Assembly: GCA_963734955.1 (NCBI GenBank)
Contig: CAVTJO010000007.1
Coordinates: 1 to 64,000, forward strand
Length of the DNA: 64,000 nt
Direction: 5' to 3'
Source: UBA11986 sp963734955
Lineage (GTDB): Bacteria > Bacteroidota > Ignavibacteria > UBA10030 > UBA6906
Below are positions 54,386 to 63,257 of this stretch, in pieces; positions within the stretch are counted from its first letter, which is position 1; the number at the start of each line of letters is the position of its first letter. The notes beneath the pieces were generated by a model. It was not told the origin of the DNA, made no database searches, and was given only the letters and a program-made list of their open reading frames with translations. The position numbers and the translations under genes are program-made.

Positions 54386-55683
54386 CATCGATCGAGATGT
54401 ATCGCAGCAAGATAGTCACCGCAGAGCAAGCCGTTGGGGTGATTCAATCAGGTCAGCGCGTTTTTCTCACCGGGAACTGTTCTGTGCCGCAAAAGGTAAT
54501 GGCCGCGCTCGTCGACCGTGCCCCACAGCTCGCAGATGTTGAAATCGTGCAGGTTCTCACCGTCGGGAATGCGAACTATGTTGCCCCGGAGATGTCGGGA
54601 CATCTCCGCGTGAACACGCTCTTTATTAGTGACAATGTCCGCCAAGCGGTTAACGAGGGGCGTGCTGATTTCACACCATGCTTTCTCGGTGAAATCCCCG
54701 GTCTGTTCAAGAATGGATCGCTGCCACTAGACGTTGCACTTGTTCATGTCGGCCCGCCGGATGAACACGGCTTCTGTTCGTTTGGTATCGAAGTTGGAGT
54801 AACGAAGACGGCCGCGCAATCTGCAAAGATCGTCATCGCCGAAGTGAATCCCAACATGCCTCGCACATTAGGCGACGCGTTCATCCATTTCTCCAAGCTG
54901 GACCATATTGTGCCTGTGGAGTACTCCCTGCCTGAGCTTCCCATGGGTGCAACATCGGAGCTTTCTCAAAAGATTGCGCGACACATTGCCGGAATGATTC
55001 CCAACGGTGCGACACTCCAAATGGGCATTGGCGGGATTCCCGACGCAGTGCTCCACGAACTCACCGGCCACAAACATCTTGGCGTTCACACGGAAATGTT
55101 CTCCGACGGAATCATTAACCTCGTGGATCGCGGTGTCATTGACGGCGAAATGAAGTCACTGCATCCGGGCAAGATCATTGCCGGATTCATGCTCGGCACG
55201 TCACGATTGTACGATTTCGTGAATGATAACCCGATTGTAGAGATGCATCCCACAGAGTACGTGAACGATCCATTCATCATTTCCCGCAACGACCGTATGG
55301 TTGCAATCAACTCGGCGATTGAAATTGACCTTACGGGACAGGTTTGCTCGGACAGCATTGGGTCGCGCCTCTACAGTGGCGTTGGAGGTCAGGTGGATTT
55401 CATCTATGGTGCATCACGGAGCAAGGCAGGAATTCCGATTATTGCCCTGCCAGCCACGGCCATTGTGAAAGGGCAGGTGGTAAGCAAGATTGTTCCCCTC
55501 CTGAAGATGGGCGCCGGAGTCGTTACGACACGCAACCACGTTCGCTTCATTGTTACCGAACATGGCGTTGCAGACCTGTACGCAAAAACCATCCGTCAAC
55601 GGGCAAAGGCCCTGATCAACATCGCGGGGCCGGAATTTCGTGAGGAACTTGAGAAAAAAGCAAGAGAGTTGAAGTATCTGTAG
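54382..55683 (+). CDS. Acyl-CoA transferase, acetyl-CoA hydrolase/4-hydroxybutyrate CoA-transferase family
   Basis: Enzyme of 433 residues. The catalytic Glu is expected in HLGVHTEMFSDGIINLVDRG near 235. The GxGG segment LQMGIGGIPDAVL and the C-terminal VRFIVTEHGVADLYAKTIRQ are typical of the Cat2/AbfT family. It transfers CoA between carboxylic acids, in butyrate, succinate or acetate metabolism; the exact substrate cannot be told. The start is GTG at 54382, overlapping ald by four bases. Confidence 0.87.
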   Translation: MTSIEMYRSKIVTAEQAVGVIQSGQRVFLTGNCSVPQKVMAALVDRAPQLADVEIVQVLTVGNANYVAPEMSGHLRVNTLFISDNVRQAVNEGRADFTPCFLGEIPGLFKNGSLPLDVALVHVGPPDEHGFCSFGIEVGVTKTAAQSAKIVIAEVNPNMPRTLGDAFIHFSKLDHIVPVEYSLPELPMGATSELSQKIARHIAGMIPNGATLQMGIGGIPDAVLHELTGHKHLGVHTEMFSDGIINLVDRGVIDGEMKSLHPGKIIAGFMLGTSRLYDFVNDNPIVEMHPTEYVNDPFIISRNDRMVAINSAIEIDLTGQVCSDSIGSRLYSGVGGQVDFIYGASRSKAGIPIIALPATAIVKGQVVSKIVPLLKMGAGVVTTRNHVRFIVTEHGVADLYAKTIRQRAKALINIAGPEFREELEKKARELKYL

Positions 55684-55788
55684 GGGAGCTTGGGGTGTTA
55701 GAACATGGTGGCGATCGGAATCGTCCGCACCGAACGTTTATGATGAGACCTCACCAACAAGAATGAACCGCGATTGTCAGTGCACGCC

Positions 55789-55983
55789 TTATGGGTGTCC
55801 TCCAAGGACTCTGACGGGTAGCATGATCAGCGTTTTAATGAGCTGAAATGCGCCGTCGACAGCAACACCGACGATGCGAAAAGGAAGCAGCAGGATCCAT
55901 ACAAGCGGATAAAGCACAAGCGCGAGAAGCGCAACGGGCCATGAGATGCAGAGCAGGATGAGCCACAAGAGGAATTTCGTCAA
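55789..55983 (-). CDS. Small membrane protein
   Basis: Protein of 64 residues with two hydrophobic stretches (LTKFLLWLILLCISWPVALL and LYPLVWILLLPFRIVGVAV). The start TTG at 55983 has GGAG eight bases upstream; a longer ATG-started frame to 56091 has a non-conserved extension. Family unknown, function unknown. It sits convergent to the CoA-transferase gene. Confidence 0.55.
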   Translation of the reverse strand: MTKFLLWLILLCISWPVALLALVLYPLVWILLLPFRIVGVAVDGAFQLIKTLIMLPVRVLGGHP

Positions 55984-56537
55984 GGTCTCGTCTCCAGATT
56001 TTGATCTCAATACGTTATCCGACTCGTGATGTTTCAGACCTGAGATTATTGGGTCCCTAAAACCGAGGCCAAGGTTGCCCCTTGACCGCAAGGCAGCCAG
56101 AGGCTACCATGAGGATCCCTTGGCTTCTCGTGTCGAGAAGACTTGAAGAGCATTCCCATTTTTCCAGACCGTCCCTCCTCCTTTCATCTTTTGAGGTCCC
56201 GCTCCCGACATCACGCCTGCCACGACTGAGGTAGTATCTTCCTGCCGAGTCACTAATAATTTGGAGTTTCTGCAGACCGGTGTCTCGAATCAAGTTATCT
56301 CCCTTAGTGCATCCTCATTGTTGTGGCCAGTCATGATTGGTCGGCTCGCAAATTCCTTCCACGATTAGTGCGTCGCCGTCTTATCCAGAACGTGTTTGCT
56401 GAGAAATTCCACTGGTAGTTGGGATACTCAACAGTAACAAGCCCTCCTGGTGCCACAAATTGTTTACCCGTAATAGAGTTTCTCAAGGCATAATTGTTGC
56501 TTTCTGTTAACGGTTGCACCACAAATGAAGGGGCGTA
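55984..56537. other. Intergenic region before the MarR gene
   Basis: About 550 bases without a credible gene. A small perfect hairpin CTTCTCG-TGT-CGAGAAG lies at 56124-56140 without a T-tract. No -35/-10 pair was found for the MarR gene. Confidence 0.55.
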
Positions 56538-56963
56538 ATGGGCCCACACGAATCGGATCCTGGAGTCGGCATTTCCCGTTTGCTTCTGAAATGCCACCAG
56601 TTGGAGAAGGAACTGGCCGCATCGTCTGGATTCTCCGTAGAAGAATTCCACTGCCTGGTTCAACTCTATCTGCATGCACCTTGCTGCGTGAAGACACTTC
56701 TTGACCGGCTTGGAGTACATCCAACACGTGCATCAAGATTGTTACGCAACCTGGAGCAACGGGGATACCTGACAAGGTCACTCGGGTTTGATGACAAACG
56801 AAAGGAACTAGTCAACCTGACACCTGAGGGGCTCAGCGCTGCTCGAACCTTGCTGGAATCGTCAGCCCTTTTGAGACAACGATTGGCCGAGCTATTCCCC
56901 GAAGACGTTGCCATGCGGCTATTTTCTTCTCAGGAGTCGGACAGAAACCAGATTATGGACTAG
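56538..56963 (+). CDS. MarR-family transcriptional regulator
   Basis: DNA-binding protein of 141 residues with a winged helix. LLDRLGVHPTRASRLLRNLE (about 54-73) is the recognition-helix region and RGYLTRSLGFDDKRKELVNL the wing. ATG at 56538 follows GAAGGGG. It precedes the hydrogenase-maturation protease and Hdr genes on the same strand with a 68-base gap and may regulate them. The ligand is unknown. Confidence 0.8.
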   Translation: MGPHESDPGVGISRLLLKCHQLEKELAASSGFSVEEFHCLVQLYLHAPCCVKTLLDRLGVHPTRASRLLRNLEQRGYLTRSLGFDDKRKELVNLTPEGLSAARTLLESSALLRQRLAELFPEDVAMRLFSSQESDRNQIMD

Positions 56964-57030
56964 GAATGCATACTGCAAAGCTGGGGCAACTCGGGATAGC
57001 AAATTTCGGGCACCGGCCTTCGAGGATAGA

Positions 57031-57537
57031 ATGAGAATAGCAGTCCTCGGAATCGGGAATCTCCTTACCGCCGACGATGGTGTGGGCATTCGGGCAGTTC
57101 GGGAATTTGGCGCCAGTGTTACTGACATGCGAGTTGCATGCTCTGAATGCGAACGCGGAGGGCTCGATCTTCTGGATCACCTCGCAGGTTTCGACAGAGC
57201 CATCATTATTGATGCGTCAAATACCGGCAGCCATCCATGCGGGGCCGTTTTTGAATTCACACTCCGAAAACCGTTTGCATTGGATATATCACCCTCACTC
57301 CATACGATTGGTTTCGGCTCAGTGTTAGCCTTTGGCGAGGTCGCTGGGATGAAATTACCCGAAGAAGTCACGGTCTACTGTATTGAGGCGGCAGACATCG
57401 AGACGTTCGGGGCCGACTGTACTCCCATTGTGGAGGCCGCGATCCCAATTGTTGTGACTCGCCTGAAGAACAAGATTTCAGAGCTTGTTCCAGATATTCA
57501 TTTTACCTCGTCTGTTTCTACAGAAGCAGTGTTTTGA
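57031..57537 (+). CDS. NiFe-hydrogenase maturation protease (HyaD/HycI family)
   Basis: Endopeptidase of 168 residues that trims the large subunit of NiFe hydrogenases after nickel insertion. The start MRIAVLGIGNLLTADDGVGI carries the family's first metal-binding acid in TADDGVG; FDRAIIIDASNTG and LHTIGFGSVLA follow. The start at 57031 has GAGG upstream; a frame extending into the MarR gene is excluded. No NiFe hydrogenase gene lies in the window. The HdrC, HdrB and HdrA genes follow at once. Confidence 0.85.
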   Translation: MRIAVLGIGNLLTADDGVGIRAVREFGASVTDMRVACSECERGGLDLLDHLAGFDRAIIIDASNTGSHPCGAVFEFTLRKPFALDISPSLHTIGFGSVLAFGEVAGMKLPEEVTVYCIEAADIETFGADCTPIVEAAIPIVVTRLKNKISELVPDIHFTSSVSTEAVF

Positions 57538-57559
57538 CAATCGAGCAAGGAGTCCGCGT

Positions 57560-58246
57560 ATGGCACCATCGATGAACCACCTACCGGGAGTAATGAGCAA
57601 AGGCGAAGCTGTTCTACGACAGGTATTCCTTGAGCAGGTGAACTTCATTCCCTCAGGCGACCGCATCAACAGATGCATTCAGTGCGGGACATGTACCGGC
57701 TCGTGTCCTGTCAGCTATGCCATGGATATCTCCCCCCGCCAGTTGATTGCATTGTTCCGTGCAGGTGAGATGGAACGTATCATGAAAAGCCGCACGATCT
57801 GGATATGTGCTTCGTGCTATTCCTGTACAACCCGCTGTCCATCGGGCATTAAGATTACCGACATCATCTATGCGCTGAAACGCACTGCCATGGAGAAGAA
57901 TATGAAATCCTCGGCGCCACAGGTGCAGACGCTGGCGAAAACATTCACCGAGAACCTGATCGCTTATGGGAGGCTTCACGAGGGAACGTTGATCAGGAAA
58001 TACTACGCGAGGACGAACATCCGGAAGTTCATCGATCTGATTCCGCTCGCCAAGAAAATGTGGAAAACCAAACGCATCCAGCTCTTCCCAAAACGCATCA
58101 AGGCACGGGAATCGCTCGCACGCATCATCCGGAAAGCCCAGGAGATCGATATGCGGGTGCTGAAGGGAGCCCTTGACTATGCCCCGGAGTATGTCGGGTA
58201 CCGGGGGCTTGGCGGGATGAAGCTTGAACAACGGAAAGGAGAGTGA
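57560..58246 (+). CDS. hdrC: Heterodisulfide reductase subunit C-like protein
   Basis: Iron-sulfur protein of 228 residues. Two [4Fe-4S] sets are visible: CIQCGTCTGSCPVSYAMDIS (about 34-53) and CASCYSCTTRCPSGIKITD (about 79-97). It shuttles electrons between HdrA and HdrB. ATG at 57560 follows AAGGAG by eight bases; the frame upstream overlaps the protease gene and is not conserved. It is in the operon with HdrB. Confidence 0.9.
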   Translation: MAPSMNHLPGVMSKGEAVLRQVFLEQVNFIPSGDRINRCIQCGTCTGSCPVSYAMDISPRQLIALFRAGEMERIMKSRTIWICASCYSCTTRCPSGIKITDIIYALKRTAMEKNMKSSAPQVQTLAKTFTENLIAYGRLHEGTLIRKYYARTNIRKFIDLIPLAKKMWKTKRIQLFPKRIKARESLARIIRKAQEIDMRVLKGALDYAPEYVGYRGLGGMKLEQRKGE

Positions 58247-58248
58247 CC

Positions 58249-59130
58249 GTGAAGTACGCATACTATCCGGGGTGCAGCCTCGAGAAAACCCAGCGGGGTT
58301 ACGATGCATCGGTACGGGAGGTGTTTGCCGCCCTCGGTCAGGAATTGGTGGAAATCGACGACTGGAATTGCTGCGGCGCAACCGTGTACATGTCTGTCAA
58401 GGAAACCGTGGCACTGGCTGTTTCCGCCCGCAATCTGGCGCTGGCTGAAAAGATGAATTTGGATATCATGGCACCCTGCAGCTCATGCTTCACTGTTCTC
58501 TCGAAGACCAACCGGATCATGAATTCGATTCCCGCGATGCACAACGATGTAAACGAGGCGCTGGCAGAAGGAGGATTGGGATACAGCGGAAAGACAAATG
58601 TCAGACATCCCCTCGACATCCTCATGAATGACGTTGGAATTGACGCGATCCTTGCGAAACGGAAGAGAATTCTCGATGGATTGAAGATCGCGCCATATTA
58701 TGGTTGTCAGATAGTGCGCCCCGACAAGACGTTCGACGATCACGAGAATCCGGTGTTGATGGACCGGCTCTTCAGAAAATGTGGTGCCGGGGTTGTGTAC
58801 TACCCCATGAAGGTGCGTTGCTGTGGCGGCATGTTGATGACAACATTTGAGGAGACAGCCCTGAAGCTCAATATGGAACTTCTCCTGTGCGCACAGGAAA
58901 ACGGCGCCGATGCAATCGTGACGACTTGCCCGCTCTGTCACTTCAATCTTGAAGCGTATCAGGACAAGATCAACGATGTTTACGGAACGACATTCACCAT
59001 GCCCATCCTCTACTTCACTCAATTATTAGGGATTGCCCTCGGAGTCCCGGCCGTCAAGCTTGGGCTCGACGCATCATTCATCCCCCTCGGACAAAAGATT
59101 TCCTCGTTGATGGAGGCCCAATATGTCTGA
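58249..59130 (+). CDS. hdrB: Heterodisulfide reductase subunit B-like protein
   Basis: Protein of 293 residues with two CCG-type cysteine domains. The first is YYPGCSLEKTQ, then DDWNCCGATVYM, then APCSSCFTVL. The second is YYGCQIVRP, then VRCCGGMLMTT, then TCPLCHFNLE. In methanogens HdrB holds the noncubane clusters that split the CoM-S-S-CoB disulfide; bacterial relatives use other disulfides or thiols. The start is GTG at 58249, six bases after AAAGGAGAG; a GTG at 58243 overlapping HdrC is less likely. Its 3' end overlaps the HdrA start. Confidence 0.92.
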   Translation: MKYAYYPGCSLEKTQRGYDASVREVFAALGQELVEIDDWNCCGATVYMSVKETVALAVSARNLALAEKMNLDIMAPCSSCFTVLSKTNRIMNSIPAMHNDVNEALAEGGLGYSGKTNVRHPLDILMNDVGIDAILAKRKRILDGLKIAPYYGCQIVRPDKTFDDHENPVLMDRLFRKCGAGVVYYPMKVRCCGGMLMTTFEETALKLNMELLLCAQENGADAIVTTCPLCHFNLEAYQDKINDVYGTTFTMPILYFTQLLGIALGVPAVKLGLDASFIPLGQKISSLMEAQYV

Positions 59131-60004
59131 GACGCCAAAACCCACAAACGGAAAGAACGGACAGGTTCGCATTGGTGTGTATATCTGTCATTGCGGTGTG
59201 AATATTGCTGCGACGGTAAACGTGGCCGAGGTCCGGAACTTCATTGCGAAGCAACCCAATGTTGCAGTCGCCCGTGACTACAAGTTCATGTGTTCCGATC
59301 CCGGTCAGGATCTCATCAAACAGGACATCAAGAACCTCGGTGTCAACCGAGTGGTGGTTGCCGCCTGTTCACCGCTGATGCATGAGCTGACGTTCCGTCT
59401 GGCCGCGGAATCCGGCGGACTCAACCGGTATCTCGTTCAGATTGCCAACATTCGGGAACACTGCTCGTGGGTCCATGACGACAAGGATGCGGCAACGAAG
59501 AAAGCAAGTGCGCTTATCAATGCGGCTGTGCGACGCGTTGCGCTTCACCAACCCCTGCAGATCACAAGGCAACCCCTGAACAAGGCGACACTCATCGTGG
59601 GTGGTGGGATTGCGGGAATCCAGGCAGCGCTGGAGATCGCGAACGCAGGGCACCATGTGTATCTCGTTGAGCGCGAGCCTTCTGTCGGTGGGCGAATGGC
59701 AACGTTCGACAAGACGTTTCCCACGCTCGACTGTGCGGCATGTATCCTGACGCCGAAAATGGTGTCAGTGGGGCATCGGAAGGACATTACGCTCCTAAGC
59801 TACTCCGAAGTTGACAGTGTATCCGGCTACATCGGAAACTTCAAGATCAAAGTCCGGAAGAAGGCGCGTTATGTAGACGCGGAGAAGTGTACGGGCTGTG
59901 GGCAGTGCTGGAGTAACTGCCCTGCAACACGTATTCCGTCAGGGAGGGCCGTCTATTTCGGCGAGCAGTTGGTAAACGAAACCTCAACCCGTCCAAAGGA
60001 TTAG
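59123..60004 (+). CDS. hdrA: Heterodisulfide reductase subunit A-like protein, short form
   Basis: Flavoprotein of 293 residues. The N-terminal part VYICHCGVNIAATVNV and ACSPLMHELTF is the HdrA cysteine domain. FAD binds at LIVGGGIAGIQAALEIANAG near 154-173, and GRMATFDKTFPTLDCAACIL follows. Near the end one [4Fe-4S] set, CTGCGQCWSNCPA, is present. HdrA of methanogens is about 650 residues and has more FAD and iron-sulfur parts after this point; these are missing here. The stop is followed directly by the next gene (GTG at 60007), so either the gene is a natural short form or a deletion removed its 3' half. It overlaps the end of HdrB. Confidence 0.87.
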   Translation: MSETPKPTNGKNGQVRIGVYICHCGVNIAATVNVAEVRNFIAKQPNVAVARDYKFMCSDPGQDLIKQDIKNLGVNRVVVAACSPLMHELTFRLAAESGGLNRYLVQIANIREHCSWVHDDKDAATKKASALINAAVRRVALHQPLQITRQPLNKATLIVGGGIAGIQAALEIANAGHHVYLVEREPSVGGRMATFDKTFPTLDCAACILTPKMVSVGHRKDITLLSYSEVDSVSGYIGNFKIKVRKKARYVDAEKCTGCGQCWSNCPATRIPSGRAVYFGEQLVNETSTRPKD

Positions 60005-60006
60005 CT

Positions 60007-60396
60007 GTGACCATGATGCTGTCGGATATATGTGAACTGCTTCGCTGCGAGGCGTATACCGGGGGAGAAGACGTCAAGGAGATTTCCATACAGTTTGGCT
60101 GTGCGTCCGATCTGATGAGCGATGTACTCGCCTTCTCACGAACGGGCGCTGTATTGTTGACAGGGCTTGTGAATGCGCAGACAATACACACTGCGTTCAT
60201 TGCGGAGATTACCGCCATCGTCTTTGTCCGCGGGAAGCGCCCCGCGGCCGAAGTGATTGCCCTGGCGAACGAAAAACGGATTCCGGTGCTGGGGACGCCT
60301 TATTCGATGTATGAAGCGTGCGGGAAGCTGTACGGGAAGGGCCTCGGATCGACCATGGAACCTGTGGTGAGCAGTGGTCATGCAGCAAGGAAGTGA
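60007..60396 (+). CDS. DRTGG-domain protein, first copy
   Basis: Protein of 129 residues. ASDLMSDVLAFSRTGAVLLT and AEITAIVFVRGKRPAAEVIA match DRTGG-domain proteins encoded near [FeFe] hydrogenases; the function of the domain is unknown. GTG at 60007 has AAAGGA six bases upstream; ATG at 60013 is possible. A paralogue lies at 62160. Confidence 0.8.
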   Translation: MTMMLSDICELLRCEAYTGGEDVKEISIQFGCASDLMSDVLAFSRTGAVLLTGLVNAQTIHTAFIAEITAIVFVRGKRPAAEVIALANEKRIPVLGTPYSMYEACGKLYGKGLGSTMEPVVSSGHAARK

Positions 60397-60402
60397 TTCA
60401 CG

Positions 60403-60825
60403 GTGGAACCGTTTTCACAGTCCTTTCTTATTGAGGGAAGAGATTTTCTGAACGCCGGCAAGGCGTCGACAGGGATAAAACACATTCTCAAGCAACTTGG
60501 TGTCGATGCGGCGGTTATCCGGCGGGTTGCCATTGCAGCGTATGAGGCAGAGATGAATGTCGTGATGTATGCCCGGAGAGCGCAGATGAGGCTTCAGGTG
60601 ACTCCGCTGGTGATCAGGATCCTTGTTGATGACGAAGGACCGGGAATACCGGATGTTGAACGGGCAATGCTCGAAGGGTATTCGACGGCAACAATGGAAA
60701 TGCGGGAAATGGGCTTTGGTGCAGGCATGGGACTTCCCAATATCAGGAAGAATGCCGATGCGTTCACGATACGTTCCGAGGTTGGTAAAGGAACCGAACT
60801 CGACATTACCATTCATATTAATTGA
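60403..60825 (+). CDS. Anti-sigma-factor-like GHKL ATPase
   Basis: Protein of 140 residues with an RsbW/SpoIIAB-like ATP-binding fold: N box AAYEAEMNVVMYA, G1 VDDEGPGIPD and G2 GFGAGMGLPNI. It is a stand-alone GHKL domain without a histidine-kinase dimerisation part. Similar genes stand in front of hydrogenase genes in Thermotogae and Firmicutes. Its partner is unknown. The start is GTG at 60403. Confidence 0.85.
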   Translation: MEPFSQSFLIEGRDFLNAGKASTGIKHILKQLGVDAAVIRRVAIAAYEAEMNVVMYARRAQMRLQVTPLVIRILVDDEGPGIPDVERAMLEGYSTATMEMREMGFGAGMGLPNIRKNADAFTIRSEVGKGTELDITIHIN

Positions 60826-60828
60826 TCA

Positions 60829-62157
60829 GTGCGCGAAGAGTTTCAATCCATATTGATCAGCAAGGAGCGATGCCAGGGGCGGATGGCCTGCATGCACATC
60901 TGCCCCACGCAGGCTATTCGCGTCCGTGACCGGAAGGCAGTGCTTCTGCGCGACCGCTGCATTGACTGCGGCGAGTGCGTCCGTGTGTGTCCGAACCGGG
61001 CCATTCTCCCGAGGACGAGCTCGTTCAGTGATTTCTCGAAGTTCAAGTACACGATTGCCATTCCGTCTCCGGTGTTCTACTCACAATTCGGCAAGGATGT
61101 TTCCCCGACTGCCCTGCTTGGTGCCCTCAAGAAGATCGGCTTCGACGACGCCTACGATGCTGCGTGCGCGTCGGAATCCGTGAGCATTGCGATTCAGGAG
61201 TATCTTGACTCGGCCGATACTCCCCGACCTCTCATATCCCCATTCTGTCCGGCAATTGTCCGGCTTATACAAATCCGCCACCCCAATCTTCTCGAGCACC
61301 TCATTCCTATTGAGTCACCAATGGAGATTGCAGCCCGCGAGGCAAAGCACCTGAAGATGAAGGAACTCGGGTTGAAAGAAAACGAGATCGGAGTCATCTA
61401 TATCACTCCCTGTCCCGCGAAAATGTTGGCGATCAAAAATCCCCCGCGGAAGAAACACTCTTTCGTCAATGGAACGATTGCCATCTCCGAGATTTATCCG
61501 AGTATTCTTCGAGCCCTTCCGGAAGTTCCACCAACAAGTGGTGAGGACGAGGTTCGGGGCCTCGGCTTTGGCTGGCCCATTGTGGGGGGACAAGTAGCGT
61601 GTCTGAGGGCGGAGGATTGTCTTGCCATCGGCGGCTTGACCGATGCCGTGAGAATCTTCGATGAAATCGAGAATGGCAAGCTGCGGGACATCCAGTACAT
61701 CGAGGTGCATTCGTGTCCAACGGCGTGCGTTGGCGGCTCGCTGACCGCGGAGAACGCCTATATCGCGCGTGGCAGAGTCCTGCGGATGATTCAGAGATTC
61801 GGCGGGAAGCCATGCCAGGATCGGGAAAAAATCAGGGGATTGTATCAGAAGAACTTTTTCTCCCTTCCCGGGAAGATTCCCTCCATTCCCCTGCAACCGC
61901 TCGATGAGGATGTTTCCCGGGCACTTCAGAAGATGCATCAGAAGCAGCATTTGTATGAGCAGTTGCCGAAGATCGATTGCGGTGCGTGTGGTACGCCCTC
62001 ATGTGCAACGTTCGCGGAGGATGTTGTGAAGGGGGACGCAACCGCCGACGATTGTGTGTTCATTGCGATGAAGAGTTTCGAGACGCTCTCGTCGAACCTG
62101 CTTGAAAAGGTCAGAGCGCACAGTGAGAGGGTGCGGAATCTCAAGGATGCGAATTGA
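60829..62157 (+). CDS. [FeFe] hydrogenase-like iron-sulfur protein with C-terminal Fe-S domain
   Basis: Protein of 442 residues. Two ferredoxin-type sets, CQGRMACMHICPTQAI and CIDCGECVRVCPNRAI, are followed by a domain that resembles [FeFe] hydrogenase. SPFCPAIVRL, ITPCPAKMLAIKNP and EVHSCPTACVGGSL stand where the H-cluster cysteines lie, so these four Cys are kept. Other H-cluster residues are replaced. A last Fe-S part, CGACGTPSCATFAEDVV followed by DDC, is of the ASKHA/RnfB type. It resembles TM1421-like proteins next to bifurcating hydrogenases. It is probably regulatory or structural rather than a working hydrogenase. Start GTG at 60829. Confidence 0.83.
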   Translation: MREEFQSILISKERCQGRMACMHICPTQAIRVRDRKAVLLRDRCIDCGECVRVCPNRAILPRTSSFSDFSKFKYTIAIPSPVFYSQFGKDVSPTALLGALKKIGFDDAYDAACASESVSIAIQEYLDSADTPRPLISPFCPAIVRLIQIRHPNLLEHLIPIESPMEIAAREAKHLKMKELGLKENEIGVIYITPCPAKMLAIKNPPRKKHSFVNGTIAISEIYPSILRALPEVPPTSGEDEVRGLGFGWPIVGGQVACLRAEDCLAIGGLTDAVRIFDEIENGKLRDIQYIEVHSCPTACVGGSLTAENAYIARGRVLRMIQRFGGKPCQDREKIRGLYQKNFFSLPGKIPSIPLQPLDEDVSRALQKMHQKQHLYEQLPKIDCGACGTPSCATFAEDVVKGDATADDCVFIAMKSFETLSSNLLEKVRAHSERVRNLKDAN

Positions 62158-62159
62158 AT

Positions 62160-62498
62160 ATGACTGTTGGCGATATCATACAGAAGCTCGGTTTGGAAGT
62201 CTGCTGTGGGGAGGAACGGCTCGGCCAGAGCGTCACAGGAGGGTACAGTGGCGACCTGCTCAGCGATGTCATGGCGAACAGCAAAGCAGGAAACGTCTGG
62301 ATCACGATGCAGGTGCATGTGAATATCGTGGCCGTTGCGGTGCTAAAAGAATTGTCGGCCATCATTCTCGTGAATGGCAAGCGACCTGCACAGGAGACAT
62401 TGCAGCGCGCGAGGGAGGAACACGTGCCGATTATTATGAGCAAGCTGTCCGCGTACGAGATAGCTGGAAAATTGTACTACCTCGGAGCAACAGCGTGA
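62160..62498 (+). CDS. DRTGG-domain protein, second copy
   Basis: Protein of 112 residues. SGDLLSDVMANSKAGNVWIT and LSAIILVNGKRPAQETLQRA match the first copy at 60007. ATG at 62160 is used; a TTG six bases earlier, overlapping the preceding stop, has the better spaced AAGGA. The duplication within one operon suggests the two partners act as a pair. Confidence 0.8.
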   Translation: MTVGDIIQKLGLEVCCGEERLGQSVTGGYSGDLLSDVMANSKAGNVWITMQVHVNIVAVAVLKELSAIILVNGKRPAQETLQRAREEHVPIIMSKLSAYEIAGKLYYLGATA

Positions 62499-62502
62499 GA
62501 TC

Positions 62503-63249
62503 ATGCTCAGATGGCTTAAAACCGATTTGCACGTCCATACGTGCCTGTCACCATGTGCCGATATCCTCATGTCGCCGAGGAAGATTATTGCAGAAGCATG
62601 CAGACAACACCTTGACATCATCGCCATTACCGATCATAACTCCAGTGAGAATGCCCGGCCTGTGATGAAGGCTGCAATCGCATGTGGAATTTCGGTGCTA
62701 CCGGGGATGGAGGTGTGTACAAAAGAAGAAGTGCATGTGCTGGCGATCTTTGAGAATCCCGAATCAGCAGACGTTCTTCAAACATTTGTCCATGCTCATC
62801 TCAGTGGCGTGAACAACCCCGAAGTGTGGGGATTGCAGGTGGTGGCCAACGAGGTGGATCAGGTCGAGCGATTCGAGGAGAAGTTGCTCATCGGCGCGAC
62901 GGATCTTTCGATCGAAGAGGTTATTGCCAGGATTCACGGGCTTCACGGGTTGGCAATTGCAGCGCATATCGACAGGGAGGGATTTGGCATCATTGGACAA
63001 TTGGGATTTATTCCGGAAACGCTCGGTCTCGATGCGCTGGAGCTTTCGTCAAACATCAACGATGAGGAAGCAGCAACGAAATACGAATCGTATCGTCGAT
63101 ATCAGTTCATTAGAAGTTCAGATGCCCACTTCCTGAATCGACTCGGGAAGAACTGCACGAGTTTTTTCCTGCAGGCGCCTTCCCTGGTGGAGATCCGAAA
63201 GGCCCTGGAGAAGAAGGATGGCAGAATGGTCCAGACGATCTGCAACTGA
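62503..63249 (+). CDS. PHP-domain metal-dependent phosphoesterase
   Basis: Protein of 248 residues. The metal-binding motifs DLHVHT (about 8-13), AITDHNSSENA and GMEVCTKEEVHVLAIF are present, with later His in AAHIDREGFG and Asp-His in SSDAHFLNR. The family includes polymerase-associated and histidinol-type phosphatases; the substrate is unknown. Such PHP genes recur in the operons of electron-bifurcating hydrogenases. It lies four bases after the second DRTGG gene. Confidence 0.86.
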   Translation: MLRWLKTDLHVHTCLSPCADILMSPRKIIAEACRQHLDIIAITDHNSSENARPVMKAAIACGISVLPGMEVCTKEEVHVLAIFENPESADVLQTFVHAHLSGVNNPEVWGLQVVANEVDQVERFEEKLLIGATDLSIEEVIARIHGLHGLAIAAHIDREGFGIIGQLGFIPETLGLDALELSSNINDEEAATKYESYRRYQFIRSSDAHFLNRLGKNCTSFFLQAPSLVEIRKALEKKDGRMVQTICN

Positions 63250-63257
63250 GGACTGAC

